Notes: generated by a model not told the origin, from the letters alone. Counted from the stretch's first letter, positions 43,278 to 53,600 are shown. The stretch: DNA of 64,000 nucleotides from Clostridia bacterium (GCA_017399175.1 JAFQEE010000018.1:24000-87999), one strand, 5' to 3'. Made by a program: numbers and translations.

Positions 43278-43958
43278 ATGACAAAAAACGATATCAGGAA
43301 CCAGAAAAGCATTGAATTTCACGAGAAAAACGGTGTTAAAATTCCTTATCACCAGAGTGTTATCATCGAAGAAAATGTCACTATCGGTAGTGGTACAGAA
43401 ATTCTCCCTAACACTATGATTTTTTCAGGTGTTACCATTGGTGAAAACTGTGTAATCGGCCCTAATACTCTCATTAAAGAAAGCACTATCGGAAACGGTG
43501 TTAAACTCAATTCCGTTCAATGTTATCAATCAAAGGTGCTTGATAATGCTGATATTGGTCCATTCGTTCATATAAGGCCAAATTCAGTTATCGGTGAAAA
43601 GGTGCATTTAGGCAACTTTGTTGAGGTTAAAAACTCCAATATTGACGAAAGTACAAAGGTTTCTCATCTCACTTATGTAGGGGACGCCGATGTTGGTAAA
43701 AGAGTCAATTTCGGTTGCGGTACTGTTACGGTTAACTATGACGGTAAAAACAAACACAGAACAACTATCGGTGACGATTGCTTTTTAGGTTGTAACACAA
43801 ATCTTGTTGCTCCCGTTGCACTCTGCGACGGTGCCTATACGGCTGCGGGTTCAACAATTACAGAAGATATCCCTGCCGATTCCCTTGGTATTGCAAGAGC
43901 AAGACAAGTAAATATCGAGGGTTGGCGAGAAAAAAATAAAGACAGATTTAAAAAATAA
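43278..43958 (+). CDS. Standalone GlmU-type acetyltransferase (left-handed beta-helix)
   Basis: A 226-residue protein equal to the C-terminal acetyltransferase domain of GlmU. It has hexapeptide repeats from residue 25, then GPFVHIRPNSVIGEKVHLGNFVEVK, SHLTYVGDADVG (catalytic His position), NYDGKNKHRTTIGDD, AAGSTIT and the EGWREKN tail. The uridylyltransferase half with its LAAGxGTRM loop is absent, and the upstream DNA is repeats. It would acetylate glucosamine-1-phosphate if active; UDP-GlcNAc formation would need a second protein. The own promoter and intact residues argue against a dead fragment. pth and mfd follow, the usual glmU context. Confidence 0.8.
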   Translation: MTKNDIRNQKSIEFHEKNGVKIPYHQSVIIEENVTIGSGTEILPNTMIFSGVTIGENCVIGPNTLIKESTIGNGVKLNSVQCYQSKVLDNADIGPFVHIRPNSVIGEKVHLGNFVEVKNSNIDESTKVSHLTYVGDADVGKRVNFGCGTVTVNYDGKNKHRTTIGDDCFLGCNTNLVAPVALCDGAYTAAGSTITEDIPADSLGIARARQVNIEGWREKNKDRFKK

Positions 43959-43970
43959 AGGAAAACAAAA

Positions 43971-44585
43971 ATGTTTAACAGATTTAAAAAACAGACAAAT
44001 ACAGGTGCTACGGGTACACACGAGTTTCTTATTGTTGGACTTGGTAATCCCGGCAACAAATACACTATTACACGACACAATACGGGATTTTTGTGCCTTG
44101 ATATGCTATCCGAAAAACTCGGTTTCAGAATTGACAGGCTTAAATATAAATCTCTTATGGCTGATGTGAACATAAACGGTCACCGTTGCATTGTTATGAA
44201 ACCGCAGACATTTATGAACAACAGCGGTGAGGCAATAAGAGAATGTGCATCATTTTATAAAATTCCGCCTGAAAAGGTTATTGTGATTTATGACGATATT
44301 TCTCTTGATGTCGGTAAACTGCGTATTCGCAGAAAGGGTACTGACGGTGGTCACAACGGAATAAAGAGTATTATATATCACTTGAATTCTGACCAATTCC
44401 CGAGAATCAAGGTTGGTTGCGGTAAAAAGCCACATCCTGACTATGACCTTATTGATTGGGTAATTTCGGAGTATAAAAAAGATGAGCTGAAAGCACTTGA
44501 ACCTGCACTTGAAAACGCGTGTAAGGCACTTGAGCTTATGCTTGATAACAACACAGAAAAGGCAATGAACTTATATAACAGTTAA
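43971..44585 (+). CDS. pth: Peptidyl-tRNA hydrolase
   Basis: A 204-residue Pth releasing peptides from peptidyl-tRNA. Motifs: FLIVGLGNPGNKYTITRHNTGFLCLD (catalytic His), MKPQTFMNNSGEAI (Asn) and YDDISLDVGKLRIRRKGTDGGHNGIKSII. The N-terminus has an extra basic stretch of about 17 residues (MFNRFKKQTNTGATGTH) before the conserved core. That stretch is absent from most Pths; a later start is not evident, since this ATG is the only one before the core. It lies 12 bp after the GlmU-like gene and 17 bp before mfd. Confidence 0.94.
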   Translation: MFNRFKKQTNTGATGTHEFLIVGLGNPGNKYTITRHNTGFLCLDMLSEKLGFRIDRLKYKSLMADVNINGHRCIVMKPQTFMNNSGEAIRECASFYKIPPEKVIVIYDDISLDVGKLRIRRKGTDGGHNGIKSIIYHLNSDQFPRIKVGCGKKPHPDYDLIDWVISEYKKDELKALEPALENACKALELMLDNNTEKAMNLYNS

Positions 44586-44602
44586 TTACAGGGGTAATTA
44601 AT

Positions 44603-47600
44603 ATGTCAGCATTTACCGAAACAATTAAAAATTCAGCAGAATACAAGGGCGTTGAAAACAGTATTAAAAAAGGTTTTCTGCCACAGGGTGTTTTAGGGTT
44701 AATTCCCGTTATGAAAGCACACATAATTTCTGCGTTAACGGGGGGTCTTGAAAAAAAGGCCCTTGTGGTCGTGCCTGACGATGCTACTGCTGTGCGACTT
44801 TGTGAGGATTTGAATACATTTGGTGTTTCAGCACTCCACTATCCTGCTCGTAATCTTTCATTTTACACAACTGATTCACAAAGCTATGAATATGAACAAA
44901 AGCGAATCAAGGTACTTCGTCGAATGCTTGATAATCGTTGTGACATTGTTGTGGCAAGTGCAGAATCGGCTGTTTCATATACTGTTCCACCTGAAATTTT
45001 AAGACAGAAAAGTGTCCTTCTTAAAAAAGACGAGGACACCACACTTGAAAATATTATTCTTTCCCTTAACTGTGCAGGATACACACGAGTTGACGCTGTT
45101 GAGGGTGTTGGTCAGTTCTCTGTCCGTGGTGGTATTGTGGACTTTTTCTCACCTGACGACGAAGAACCTGTTCGAATTGAATTATGGGGTGACACAGTTG
45201 ATACTATGTGTCATTTTGATGTTTCAACACAAAGACGAACAGTTAATATTGATGAAATTTTAATTGCTCCGTCAAAGGAAATCATAATTGACGATAACAA
45301 TGAGCTCATTGAAAAAATCGAGAAATTATCATCTTCAATCCGTGGTAAAAAGACGGACATTATCCGTGAAAAACTATATGCAGACATTGACAGACTTAAA
45401 GGCGGTCTGTCCGTTGGCTCTGCTGACAAATACTTACCGCTTATTTATTCCCCTGCTACAATTTTTGACTATGCAAAGGATTATCTTCTTTTTGCGGTTG
45501 AAACAGCCGGAATCAAGGAAAAGGTGTCTTCTTCACAAAAGCTTTTACTTGAAGATATCAAGGCTTGTGTTGATGATGGCACACTCTGTAAAGGGCTTGA
45601 TAAATTCTGCCTTACATTTAATGAACTCGTTGAAAAATATCAGGAATTCGGTGCAACATATATTGATAATTTTGCAAGAGGCAGTTTTGATACTCCTGTA
45701 AAAAGTCTTACCACATTCAGCGGTAATACCCTGCCCGTTTGGAACGGAAAACTTGACATTCTTATGGAAGACATAAAGCCTGTCAACACTAATGACAGCA
45801 CAGTTGTGGTGTTTGCAGGAACTGAAAAAAGTGCAAAAAATCTTGCACAATCTTTAGAAGACGAAAACTTTGTTTCGGTTTATTTCTCCCAAATTCCCGC
45901 AAAATTCCCGAAAGGTGCAATCTGTGTTCTTGCAGGTTCACTTTCTTCAGGTTTTTCATACAGAAATGAAAAACTGTATGTTTTCACTTATTCAAAAATT
46001 TATCAATCCACTTCTCGCAAGAGAAAAACAGGCTTTAAGGCAAGGGATACTATTCACTCTCTTGATGAAATCAAAAAGGGAGATTATATCGTTCACGCAG
46101 TTCACGGTATCGGTATTTTTGACGGTGTTACACAGCTTGAAGCCAACAAAATCATAAAAGATTATATCAAAATCAAGTATGCAAAAAGTGATGTGCTTTA
46201 TGTTCCCGTTACTCAACTTGATTTGGTATCGAAATATATAGGCCCACATGAGGACGACGGAAAGGCACTTAAACTTAACCGTCTTGGCGGTGGTGAATGG
46301 GAAAAGACAAGAAATAAAGTTCGTACAGCCGTTAAGGATATGGCTGACCAGCTCATAAAACTTTATTCACAACGACTACACAGCGAGGGTTATGCTTTCT
46401 CCCCTGACATTGATATGCAACGGGACTTTGAACGACGATTCGAATTTGAAGAAACAGGCGACCAGTTACGAAGTATCGATGAAATCAAGAGTGATATGGA
46501 AAAACCATATCCAATGGACAGACTTCTCTGCGGTGATGTTGGTTTCGGAAAGACAGAAGTGGCTTTGCGTGCGGTTTTCAAGTGTATTGCAGACGGAAAA
46601 CAATGTGCAATCCTTGTACCGACTACAATTCTTGCATTACAGCATTACCAGACAATTCTCAAACGATTTGACGGTTTCCCCATTGAAGCGGAAATGTTAT
46701 CTCGTTTCCGTACTCCAACACAACGAGAAAAAATCATAAAACGAGTGAATGCAGGCTTTGTGGATATTATCGTCGGAACACATTCACTTATTTCAAAGAA
46801 AGTAAAATTCAAGGATTTAGGTCTTTTAATCGTTGACGAAGAACAGCGTTTCGGTGTTGCACAAAAAGAGAAACTGAAAGAATTATTCCCTGGTGTTGAT
46901 GTTCTGACTCTTTCTGCTACACCAATTCCGCGAACACTCAATATGGCGATGTCGGGAATTCGTGATATGTCGGTTATTGAAGAAGCACCGTCCGACCGTT
47001 CACCTGTTCAGACTTATGTTGTGGAACACAATATGCCACTTCTTTGTGAGGCTATGGAAAAAGAGCTTCGTCGTGGCGGTCAGGTGTATTTTTTACACAA
47101 CAGAGTTGAAACCATTGACGGTGTTGCAAATCAGATTCAGGAACAACTTCCCAATGCAAGAATAGCGGTTGCTCACGGTAAAATGAACGAGGAGCAGTTA
47201 AGTGACATATGGCAATCACTTCTTAACGGTGAAATCGACATTCTTGTCTGCACAACCATTATTGAAACAGGTGTTGACGTGCCCAATGCCAACACTCTGA
47301 TTATTGAAGATGCGGATAAATTGGGACTTGCTCAGCTTCATCAGTTGCGTGGCCGAGTTGGTCGAAGTGCAAGACGAGCAAGTGCATATCTTACTTATAA
47401 ACGGGACAAAAATCTTTCTGAAATTGCATATAAACGATTACAGGCAATCCGTGAATACACGGAATTCGGTTCAGGCTTTAAAATTGCTATGCGTGACCTT
47501 GAAATCCGCGGTGCAGGTAACCTGCTCGGTGCACAACAGCACGGTCATCTTGCTGCAGTTGGCTATGATATGTATATGAAACTTTTGGGTGAGGCAATAA

Positions 47601-48073
47601 GTCAGCAAAAGGGCGAAAATCCAAAAGAAAAGGAATGTCTTATCGACCTTCAAATCAATGCACATATTCCTGAAAAGTACATTTCTGCACTTCAGCAACG
47701 ACTTTCAATTTACCGAAGAATTGCTGATATCCGTTCATTTCAGGATGCAGAGGATGTCCGTGATGAACTTCGTGACCGTTACGGTGATATACCACCGTCA
47801 GTTGAGGGACTTATTGAGGTTTCTCTTTGCAGAAACACCGCTGCTTCCCTTGGTATTTATGAAATAGGTCAGCGTGGTGACACTCTTTACCTTTACTGTG
47901 AAGAAATCAACACATCATTGGTGCTTGATATTTCTTCTGTACTTCGTGGTCGTGTGGGACTTACAAAGACAGGTAAAAAGAGCATAAATATCAAAAAGAG
48001 AGATGGTCAGGATTCTCTTGATACACTCAAAGAAATCTTTACAGCAGTTGAAAATACGAGGATAAACAAATGA
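44603..48073 (+). CDS. mfd: Transcription-repair coupling factor
   Basis: A 1156-residue Mfd. The UvrB-homology region is followed by the RNA polymerase-interacting domain with GDYIVHAVHGIGIFDG, and by the translocase: GDVGFGKTEVALRA (Walker A), VDEEQRFGV (DEEQ box), TLSATPIPRTLNMAMSG and LRGRVGRSARRA. It displaces stalled polymerase and recruits UvrA. The length and motif order are canonical. It overlaps the DUF554 gene by 4 bp. Confidence 0.97.
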   Translation: MSAFTETIKNSAEYKGVENSIKKGFLPQGVLGLIPVMKAHIISALTGGLEKKALVVVPDDATAVRLCEDLNTFGVSALHYPARNLSFYTTDSQSYEYEQKRIKVLRRMLDNRCDIVVASAESAVSYTVPPEILRQKSVLLKKDEDTTLENIILSLNCAGYTRVDAVEGVGQFSVRGGIVDFFSPDDEEPVRIELWGDTVDTMCHFDVSTQRRTVNIDEILIAPSKEIIIDDNNELIEKIEKLSSSIRGKKTDIIREKLYADIDRLKGGLSVGSADKYLPLIYSPATIFDYAKDYLLFAVETAGIKEKVSSSQKLLLEDIKACVDDGTLCKGLDKFCLTFNELVEKYQEFGATYIDNFARGSFDTPVKSLTTFSGNTLPVWNGKLDILMEDIKPVNTNDSTVVVFAGTEKSAKNLAQSLEDENFVSVYFSQIPAKFPKGAICVLAGSLSSGFSYRNEKLYVFTYSKIYQSTSRKRKTGFKARDTIHSLDEIKKGDYIVHAVHGIGIFDGVTQLEANKIIKDYIKIKYAKSDVLYVPVTQLDLVSKYIGPHEDDGKALKLNRLGGGEWEKTRNKVRTAVKDMADQLIKLYSQRLHSEGYAFSPDIDMQRDFERRFEFEETGDQLRSIDEIKSDMEKPYPMDRLLCGDVGFGKTEVALRAVFKCIADGKQCAILVPTTILALQHYQTILKRFDGFPIEAEMLSRFRTPTQREKIIKRVNAGFVDIIVGTHSLISKKVKFKDLGLLIVDEEQRFGVAQKEKLKELFPGVDVLTLSATPIPRTLNMAMSGIRDMSVIEEAPSDRSPVQTYVVEHNMPLLCEAMEKELRRGGQVYFLHNRVETIDGVANQIQEQLPNARIAVAHGKMNEEQLSDIWQSLLNGEIDILVCTTIIETGVDVPNANTLIIEDADKLGLAQLHQLRGRVGRSARRASAYLTYKRDKNLSEIAYKRLQAIREYTEFGSGFKIAMRDLEIRGAGNLLGAQQHGHLAAVGYDMYMKLLGEAISQQKGENPKEKECLIDLQINAHIPEKYISALQQRLSIYRRIADIRSFQDAEDVRDELRDRYGDIPPSVEGLIEVSLCRNTAASLGIYEIGQRGDTLYLYCEEINTSLVLDISSVLRGRVGLTKTGKKSINIKKRDGQDSLDTLKEIFTAVENTRINK

Positions 48074-48759
48074 TTGGAACAATAGTTAATACTGCCACAA
48101 TTCTTACGGGAAGTATTATCGGCAGTCTGCTCAAAAAAGGAATTAAAGAAAAATACACAAATTGCCTTATGAATGCAATGGGACTTGCGGCGGCAGGAAT
48201 CGGCATAAATTCCGTTGTACAGAATATGCCAAACAGCAAATATCCTGTTTTGTTTATTGTAAGTCTTGCTTTGGGTTCACTACTTGGCAATATGATTGAT
48301 TTGGACAAGCGTTTTAACGCTCTTACAGAGAAAAAGGGCAAAAGTGAACTTGGGAAAGGTCTTTCCACCGCAATACTCCTTTTCTGTATCGGTAGTTTGT
48401 CAATTTTAGGGCCTATAAATTCTGCCCTTAACAACGACCATACATATCTTTTTACAAATGCTACACTTGACTTTGTGACAAGTATGGTTTTAGCATCAAC
48501 CTACGGAATAGGAATTGCCCTTGCTGCTCCCGTGCTTTTCTGTTGGCAAGGCAGTATTTATTTACTCGCAACCTTTTTAGGTGAATTTATGAGTCCTGAA
48601 TTAATGTGTGAAATCAGTGTTGTAGGTGGTTTCTTAATCGCATCATCAGGTCTTGCAATTCTTAACATAAAAAATTTAAAGACACTTAATATGTTACCTG
48701 CACTCATTATTCCGCCATTGTGGTTTGTTATAATGTGGCTTGTTTCGTTCATAAAGTGA
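48070..48759 (+). CDS. DUF554 membrane protein
   Basis: A 229-residue integral membrane protein of the DUF554 family (YdfK/YqgA). MIGTIVNTATILTGSIIGSLLKKGI opens the family domain, followed by GLAAAGIGI and about six transmembrane helices. Function is unknown; transport of a small solute is possible. ATG overlaps mfd by 4 bp. It ends 15 bp before the LtaS-like gene. Confidence 0.9.
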   Translation: MIGTIVNTATILTGSIIGSLLKKGIKEKYTNCLMNAMGLAAAGIGINSVVQNMPNSKYPVLFIVSLALGSLLGNMIDLDKRFNALTEKKGKSELGKGLSTAILLFCIGSLSILGPINSALNNDHTYLFTNATLDFVTSMVLASTYGIGIALAAPVLFCWQGSIYLLATFLGEFMSPELMCEISVVGGFLIASSGLAILNIKNLKTLNMLPALIIPPLWFVIMWLVSFIK

Positions 48760-48774
48760 AAGGAGAGTTAATTT

Positions 48775-50619
48775 ATGGTATGGTTTGGTGCAATCGCAAT
48801 AGGTCTTGTCATCGGTTTTATTGACATTGTCCTTTTAGCAGACAACAAAAAAGTCGGCACAGTTATCACAGTTCTTGTCCGTGATACATTGTTGTCTGTT
48901 CTGTCAGGTATGGTACTTGCAGACAAAATTCTCGGCGTGAAGAACATTTTTGACATTTCTTCAATGCGAATTTCTTACACTTGGAAATTTTTAGGACTTG
49001 TTGTTGCTGTCGGTGTTGTATTTATTATTCTTTCAGGCTTTATAAAACGCGTATTCAAATTTGAGTTCTGCGAAATAAAGAAGAAAAAGGGTGCTTTTGC
49101 ATTAAAGATTGTTTCAGCAGTTCTTTTCGCACTCGGTGTTGCAGCATACACAGGCACACTCTGGGGTAAAGAGGCATTCGGTGATTTGGCTCCTGACCAG
49201 ATTCTTATTAACCTTAACTCACCTACCGAGGGTACTGATGTTGGTGTTTATATTTCCCTTTTCACAGGCCCTGTCCTTATGACGGTACTGCTGACGGTTA
49301 TTTTCTGTACAGTTGTTTTCCCGAAATACAGACTCGCATACGAAAAAGGTGATGACAGAGCTGTTTTTCTTCCTGAAATCGCAATCAGAATAATCTCATT
49401 TATTCTTGCACTTGCCATATTTGTCGGTGGTTGTGCATTCGGTATTGAACGCTTCCAGCTTACAACTCTTTTTGATGCATATTTAGATGCTTCAACATAT
49501 ATTGAGGATAATTTTGCTGACCCTGAAACTGTAAAGCTTACTTTCCCTGAAGAAAAGCGTAATCTTATTTTCATCTACCTTGAATCAATGGAAAACACCT
49601 TCTTCTCAAAGGACCTTGGCGGATATTGGGAAGAAAACTATATGCCTGATTTGGCTGAGCTTTCAAAAGAGGGTATCAGTTTTTCTCATAGAGAAGAAGG
49701 GCTTTTTGGCGGTGCTTTCAAAACATCAGGTAGTGGCTGGTCAGTTGCCGCTATGGTAAATATGAACACAGGTCTTCCTATGAAAGTGCCTGTTGACGGA
49801 AACTCTTACGGTCAACCCGGCAACTTCCTGCCCGGTGCTACCTGTTTAGGTGATATCCTTAAAGAACAGGGATATGAACAGTCAGTTATGTTCGGTGCTG
49901 ACGCTGCATTCGGCGGACTTGATTTCTTCTTCCAGTCACACGGTGACTTTAACATCTTTGACCACAAAGGCGTTATTGAAAAAGGCTGGTTGCCTGAATA
50001 CTACGATGTTTGGTGGGGTTACGAGGACGACAAACTTTATGAATTCGCTAAACGCGAACTTACACGACTTGGTGATACAGGTAAGCCTTTCCACTTTGTT
50101 ATGGAAACTGCTGACACTCACGCTCCTGACGGATATTTAAGTGAAAACGCAGAAAAGAAATATGATTCACAGTATGCAAACTGCATTTATTACAGCCAGT
50201 CAGAGGCAGTTAAGTTTGTCCGTTGGATTCAGGAACAAGACTTCTATGACAATACTACTGTTATAATTGTTGGTGACCATTTGAGTATGGCAAACGCTTT
50301 CTTTGAGGATGTACAGGGTTACCGTCGTACAATTTATAACCTTTTCCTCAACGTTCCCGAAAATCTTCAGAACATTCCGAAAGAATACACATATAACAGA
50401 AAATGGGCTCCGTTTGATATGTTCCCTACAACACTCGCTTGTATGGGTGTTGAAATTGAGGGCGAACGCCTTGGAATCGGCACAAATATGTTCTCGGGTG
50501 AAAAAACACTTGTTGAAACAGACGGTCTTGATAAGGTAAACGAAGAATTGGCAAACCGCAGTAATTTCTATAATAACAACATTCTTGTTGATTGGGAAGC
50601 AGTTGGGAAGGAACAATAA
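48775..50619 (+). CDS. LTA synthase family sulfatase-fold protein
   Basis: A 614-residue membrane protein with about five N-terminal transmembrane helices (residues 1-220) and an extracellular sulfatase-fold domain: NLIFIYLESMENTF (metal Glu), KTSGSGWSVAAM (nucleophile Thr region), METADTHAPDGYL and IIVGDHLSMAN. LtaS-like enzymes transfer glycerol phosphate from phosphatidylglycerol to lipoteichoic acid or a lipid; alternative members transfer phosphoethanolamine. The Cys and Ser/Thr pattern does not discriminate these. It is preceded by AAAGGAG and followed by a phosphoesterase gene 14 bp on. Confidence 0.88.
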   Translation: MVWFGAIAIGLVIGFIDIVLLADNKKVGTVITVLVRDTLLSVLSGMVLADKILGVKNIFDISSMRISYTWKFLGLVVAVGVVFIILSGFIKRVFKFEFCEIKKKKGAFALKIVSAVLFALGVAAYTGTLWGKEAFGDLAPDQILINLNSPTEGTDVGVYISLFTGPVLMTVLLTVIFCTVVFPKYRLAYEKGDDRAVFLPEIAIRIISFILALAIFVGGCAFGIERFQLTTLFDAYLDASTYIEDNFADPETVKLTFPEEKRNLIFIYLESMENTFFSKDLGGYWEENYMPDLAELSKEGISFSHREEGLFGGAFKTSGSGWSVAAMVNMNTGLPMKVPVDGNSYGQPGNFLPGATCLGDILKEQGYEQSVMFGADAAFGGLDFFFQSHGDFNIFDHKGVIEKGWLPEYYDVWWGYEDDKLYEFAKRELTRLGDTGKPFHFVMETADTHAPDGYLSENAEKKYDSQYANCIYYSQSEAVKFVRWIQEQDFYDNTTVIIVGDHLSMANAFFEDVQGYRRTIYNLFLNVPENLQNIPKEYTYNRKWAPFDMFPTTLACMGVEIEGERLGIGTNMFSGEKTLVETDGLDKVNEELANRSNFYNNNILVDWEAVGKEQ

Positions 50620-50633
50620 AAAGGTGTGAAATA

Positions 50634-51923
50634 ATGACGAAGAAAAAAGGGAACAGGAAAATGGGATTGAAAATTTTGTGCATAATCTTTTGTGCAATTA
50701 TTGTGTTTGCTGTTGCAAGTACAATCGCAAACAAACAGAATGTGAAGAAATTGACTGAACACATCGCTACATTGGACAAGGTAACTGTTGAGGAAAGACT
50801 TCCTGTTGAAAAGGACAGTGAAGGTTTTTACACAATAACAACTGACCGTGACCTTAAAGTCCTTCAGCTTACTGATGTTCATATCGGTGGCGGATGGACA
50901 ACAAAAAAGATGGATATAAGGGCTATTAACGCAGTTGCATCAATGGTAATAGCAGAAAAGCCTGACATTGTTATTGCAACAGGCGATATCAGTTATCCTA
51001 TACCTGTTCAGGCTGCAACATTCAATAATCAGTATGCTTCAACTGTTTTTGCTACTCTTATGGAACATCTCGGTGTTTATTGGACAGTTACATTCGGTAA
51101 TCACGATGCCGAAATGTACTCGATTTACAATCGTGAAGAAATGGCAGATTTTTATGCAGATGAAAAATGGAAAAACTGTCTTTTCCTTAAAGGTGACAAA
51201 AATGTTGACGGATTCGGCAACAGCGTAATCAAGGTTAAAAACAGTAACGGTGTTATGACTCAGGCACTTATCACAATGGACTCAAATGATTATCCTAAGG
51301 ACACCTTGCTCGGAGGACTTATCGCAGGTCCTGCAGGTCATTACGATAACATTCACGAGAATCAGATTGAGTGGTATAAAAACACCTGCGAAAACCTTAA
51401 TGCGGAGAATAAGGCTTTTATCGAAAAGACCTTTGAGGGTGATGAAAAATCACAGTTACTCCGGAAGTTCTCTCTTGTGAAATCACTTTTATTTATGCAC
51501 ATTCCTCCCGTTGAATACAAATTGGCTTGGGACGAATTCAAATCAAACGGATACAAGGATACTGAAAATGTAAAATATCATTACGGCACATTGGGTGAAG
51601 ATGTCTGCCACCCTGCTGATGACGACTTATTCTTTGAAACTCTGTTAGAAACGAAGAGCACTCAAGGTATGTTTGTCGGTCACGACCACATTAACGGTTT
51701 TTCATTGGAATACAAGGGAATCCGTCTTACATACGGTATGAGCATTGACTATATTGCATACGGCTCACTTCATAAAAGAGGTTCACAGCGTGGTTGCACA
51801 GTAATCACGGTAACTCCTGACGGAACTTTTGACTGTTACCCTGAAAACTATTATCAGGACAAATACATAAACCCTGACAAAGAAGAAGTTACAATGCAGA
51901 CATTGAATGAAGAATTTAATTGA
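50634..51923 (+). CDS. Membrane-anchored calcineurin-like phosphoesterase
   Basis: A protein of about 429 residues. An N-terminal transmembrane helix (GLKILCIIFCAIIVFAVAST) precedes a calcineurin-like domain with VLQLTDVHIGGG, IATGDISYP, FGNHDAEM, FMHIPPVEY and VGHDHINGF. The active site is thus outside or at the membrane. Its substrate is unknown; a cell wall glycolipid or phosphodiester is plausible given the LtaS neighbour. ATG 50634 is chosen because AAAGGTG stands ahead of it; an earlier frame overlaps the LtaS gene. A terminator follows. Confidence 0.85.
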   Translation: MTKKKGNRKMGLKILCIIFCAIIVFAVASTIANKQNVKKLTEHIATLDKVTVEERLPVEKDSEGFYTITTDRDLKVLQLTDVHIGGGWTTKKMDIRAINAVASMVIAEKPDIVIATGDISYPIPVQAATFNNQYASTVFATLMEHLGVYWTVTFGNHDAEMYSIYNREEMADFYADEKWKNCLFLKGDKNVDGFGNSVIKVKNSNGVMTQALITMDSNDYPKDTLLGGLIAGPAGHYDNIHENQIEWYKNTCENLNAENKAFIEKTFEGDEKSQLLRKFSLVKSLLFMHIPPVEYKLAWDEFKSNGYKDTENVKYHYGTLGEDVCHPADDDLFFETLLETKSTQGMFVGHDHINGFSLEYKGIRLTYGMSIDYIAYGSLHKRGSQRGCTVITVTPDGTFDCYPENYYQDKYINPDKEEVTMQTLNEEFN

Positions 51924-51937
51924 AGGTAAATAACAGA

Positions 51938-51969
51938 AAAAGAGCCTTTAACAAGAAGGCTCTTTTTTG
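51938..51969 (+). terminator. Intrinsic terminator after phosphoesterase gene
   Basis: AAAAAGAGCCTT pairs with AAGGCTCTTTTTT around TAACAAG, 14 bp after the stop. It closes the pth-mfd operon. Confidence 0.9.
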
Positions 51970-51989
51970 TTGCTGAATTTTATTTTGTA

Positions 51990-52190
51990 AAGCTAAATTG
52001 GAGTTTGTAAGGATAATTCGTAATGCGTAATTCGGAATTCGTAATTAAGGGTCTGCGACGCGATTATAAAGAATAGGTCATTCTGAGGAGTGTAACGACG
52101 AAGAATCTCTGTTGGTTTTATTGTACACTTCAAAGGAGATTCTTCGCTTCGCTCAGAATGACAAACCAAATTGGTTACCCCAATAAAATA
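51990..52190. repeat. Mosaic dispersed repeat, family A (short copy)
   Basis: It starts with AAATTGGAGTTTGT and carries short tandem GTAATGCG/GTAATTCG units and the AGGTCATTCTGAGGAGTG...CAGAATGACA stem shared with 42780-42870. The right end is eroded. No gene was found. Confidence 0.6.
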
Positions 52191-52205
52191 TATTTTAATT
52201 TGCAT

Positions 52206-53600
52206 TCATTCAATCTCATCAAGATTTGCGCCTTTTGTTTCTTTAACAACTTTTGCGAACATTATTGCTGCTGTGCCGACTGCTACAATTGAAATTGCAA
52301 GGCATACCCACCAAATCTGGAATTTGAGCATACCAACGATTGCAAGGAGGTAACCAACAGCAAGACCGATAATTACCAGAAGACCTTCTGCACCGACAAC
52401 TGATGCGCGGATATCTGTCGGTACTTTTTCCGTCATCATAACATTCATATAATCTCGGCCAATCCAGTATGAGCCTTGATAAAGTCCTGCGAAGAAGCCA
52501 ATCAAATAAGGATTCCAACCACAAAGAATTCCTGCTACAAAAAGAGAATATCCAACCATACAAGTAACTGAAAAACCTGTTACGGTAACCTTTCGTCCAA
52601 GTTTATCGGCAATAAAACCTGAAAGGAAAGTAATTGTTGCATAGACAACAGGCACCATAAAGAGCGCCTTTGTAATATCACTTGTACTCATACCTACTTC
52701 GTGCATTGAGGACTCGAAATAAAGGGCAATCGCAGGCATTGCAGAGTCAAATATAATATGTGAAATGATAAGATTTTTTGTGTCATTGTTTGAAAAAATG
52801 TATTTTACACCATTGAAAACACCTGACTGATTGCGTTGTGCTTCCTTCTGTTGCTTTTTGAGTTCTTTTTCAGCCTGTCTTTCGTGGAATGGTCGTGAAA
52901 GATATTCTATTCTTTCGTTTATAAACACCTTTGTATCCTTTGCGAGAATTACAACAAGTAAAACAGCGATAAAGCCGATTATAGCAGGTACTAAAAAGAT
53001 TTCACGCCATTTTGTAGCATCGTCACCCATAAGTGCATCGCGAAGTGCGGGGATAAGAATAACGCCTAAAATACCGAAACTTTTGAGAAAACTGTAAATC
53101 TTTGCACGGTGCTTGTCGGGTGCTTCCTCAAGTATATAGATAATCTGAATATCGTGTCCCATAAAGAAACTGATGATTGCAAAGCCCACAAGGAACATTA
53201 TGTAACTTGATGAAAGGTAAATCACAAAAAGACCTATTGCCATACCAAGTGTGGAAATGGCAAAAAGCGGTTTTCGTCCCCATTTGTCGGCAAGAGCCTT
53301 GTAAAATGGTGTGAAAATGCCTAAAACATAAGTAAACACGCCAACACCCGAATGAAGTGCAAGGCCTTCCTGGAATGTGTAATATTTACCCATAAACGGA
53401 TTATTCACAAAAAATTCCGTTACGAATGATGATTGCACGGTAACAGTAAGATTACTTGTTACTTCGTCAAGGATATTTACGATTGCTATGAGCATAAGCA
53501 ATACAAAGAAGTATTTACCTGAGTTGCTTCTCCCTTGCATCCTTTTAAGTCGCTTTATTTCTTTTTGTTCACTTTGTGTGATTTTCTCTACAGTTTTCAT
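52206..53600 (-). CDS. MFS transporter
   Basis: A 464-residue transporter with 12 predicted helices. The major facilitator signature KALADKWGRKPLFAISTLGMAIGLF (loop 2-3) is present, and the second half has GFIADKLGRKVTVTGF. A Lys/Gln-rich cytoplasmic loop sits between helices 6 and 7 (FHERQAEKELKKQQKEAQRN). The substrate is not recognisable. It is a single-gene unit between a repeat and an unrelated membrane gene. Confidence 0.88.
   Translation of the reverse strand: MKTVEKITQSEQKEIKRLKRMQGRSNSGKYFFVLLMLIAIVNILDEVTSNLTVTVQSSFVTEFFVNNPFMGKYYTFQEGLALHSGVGVFTYVLGIFTPFYKALADKWGRKPLFAISTLGMAIGLFVIYLSSSYIMFLVGFAIISFFMGHDIQIIYILEEAPDKHRAKIYSFLKSFGILGVILIPALRDALMGDDATKWREIFLVPAIIGFIAVLLVVILAKDTKVFINERIEYLSRPFHERQAEKELKKQQKEAQRNQSGVFNGVKYIFSNNDTKNLIISHIIFDSAMPAIALYFESSMHEVGMSTSDITKALFMVPVVYATITFLSGFIADKLGRKVTVTGFSVTCMVGYSLFVAGILCGWNPYLIGFFAGLYQGSYWIGRDYMNVMMTEKVPTDIRASVVGAEGLLVIIGLAVGYLLAIVGMLKFQIWWVCLAISIVAVGTAAIMFAKVVKETKGANLDEIE

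Noticed and set aside
43835-44173. Minus-strand ORF over the glmU-like/pth junction
   Set aside because: Antisense shadow of two well-supported genes.
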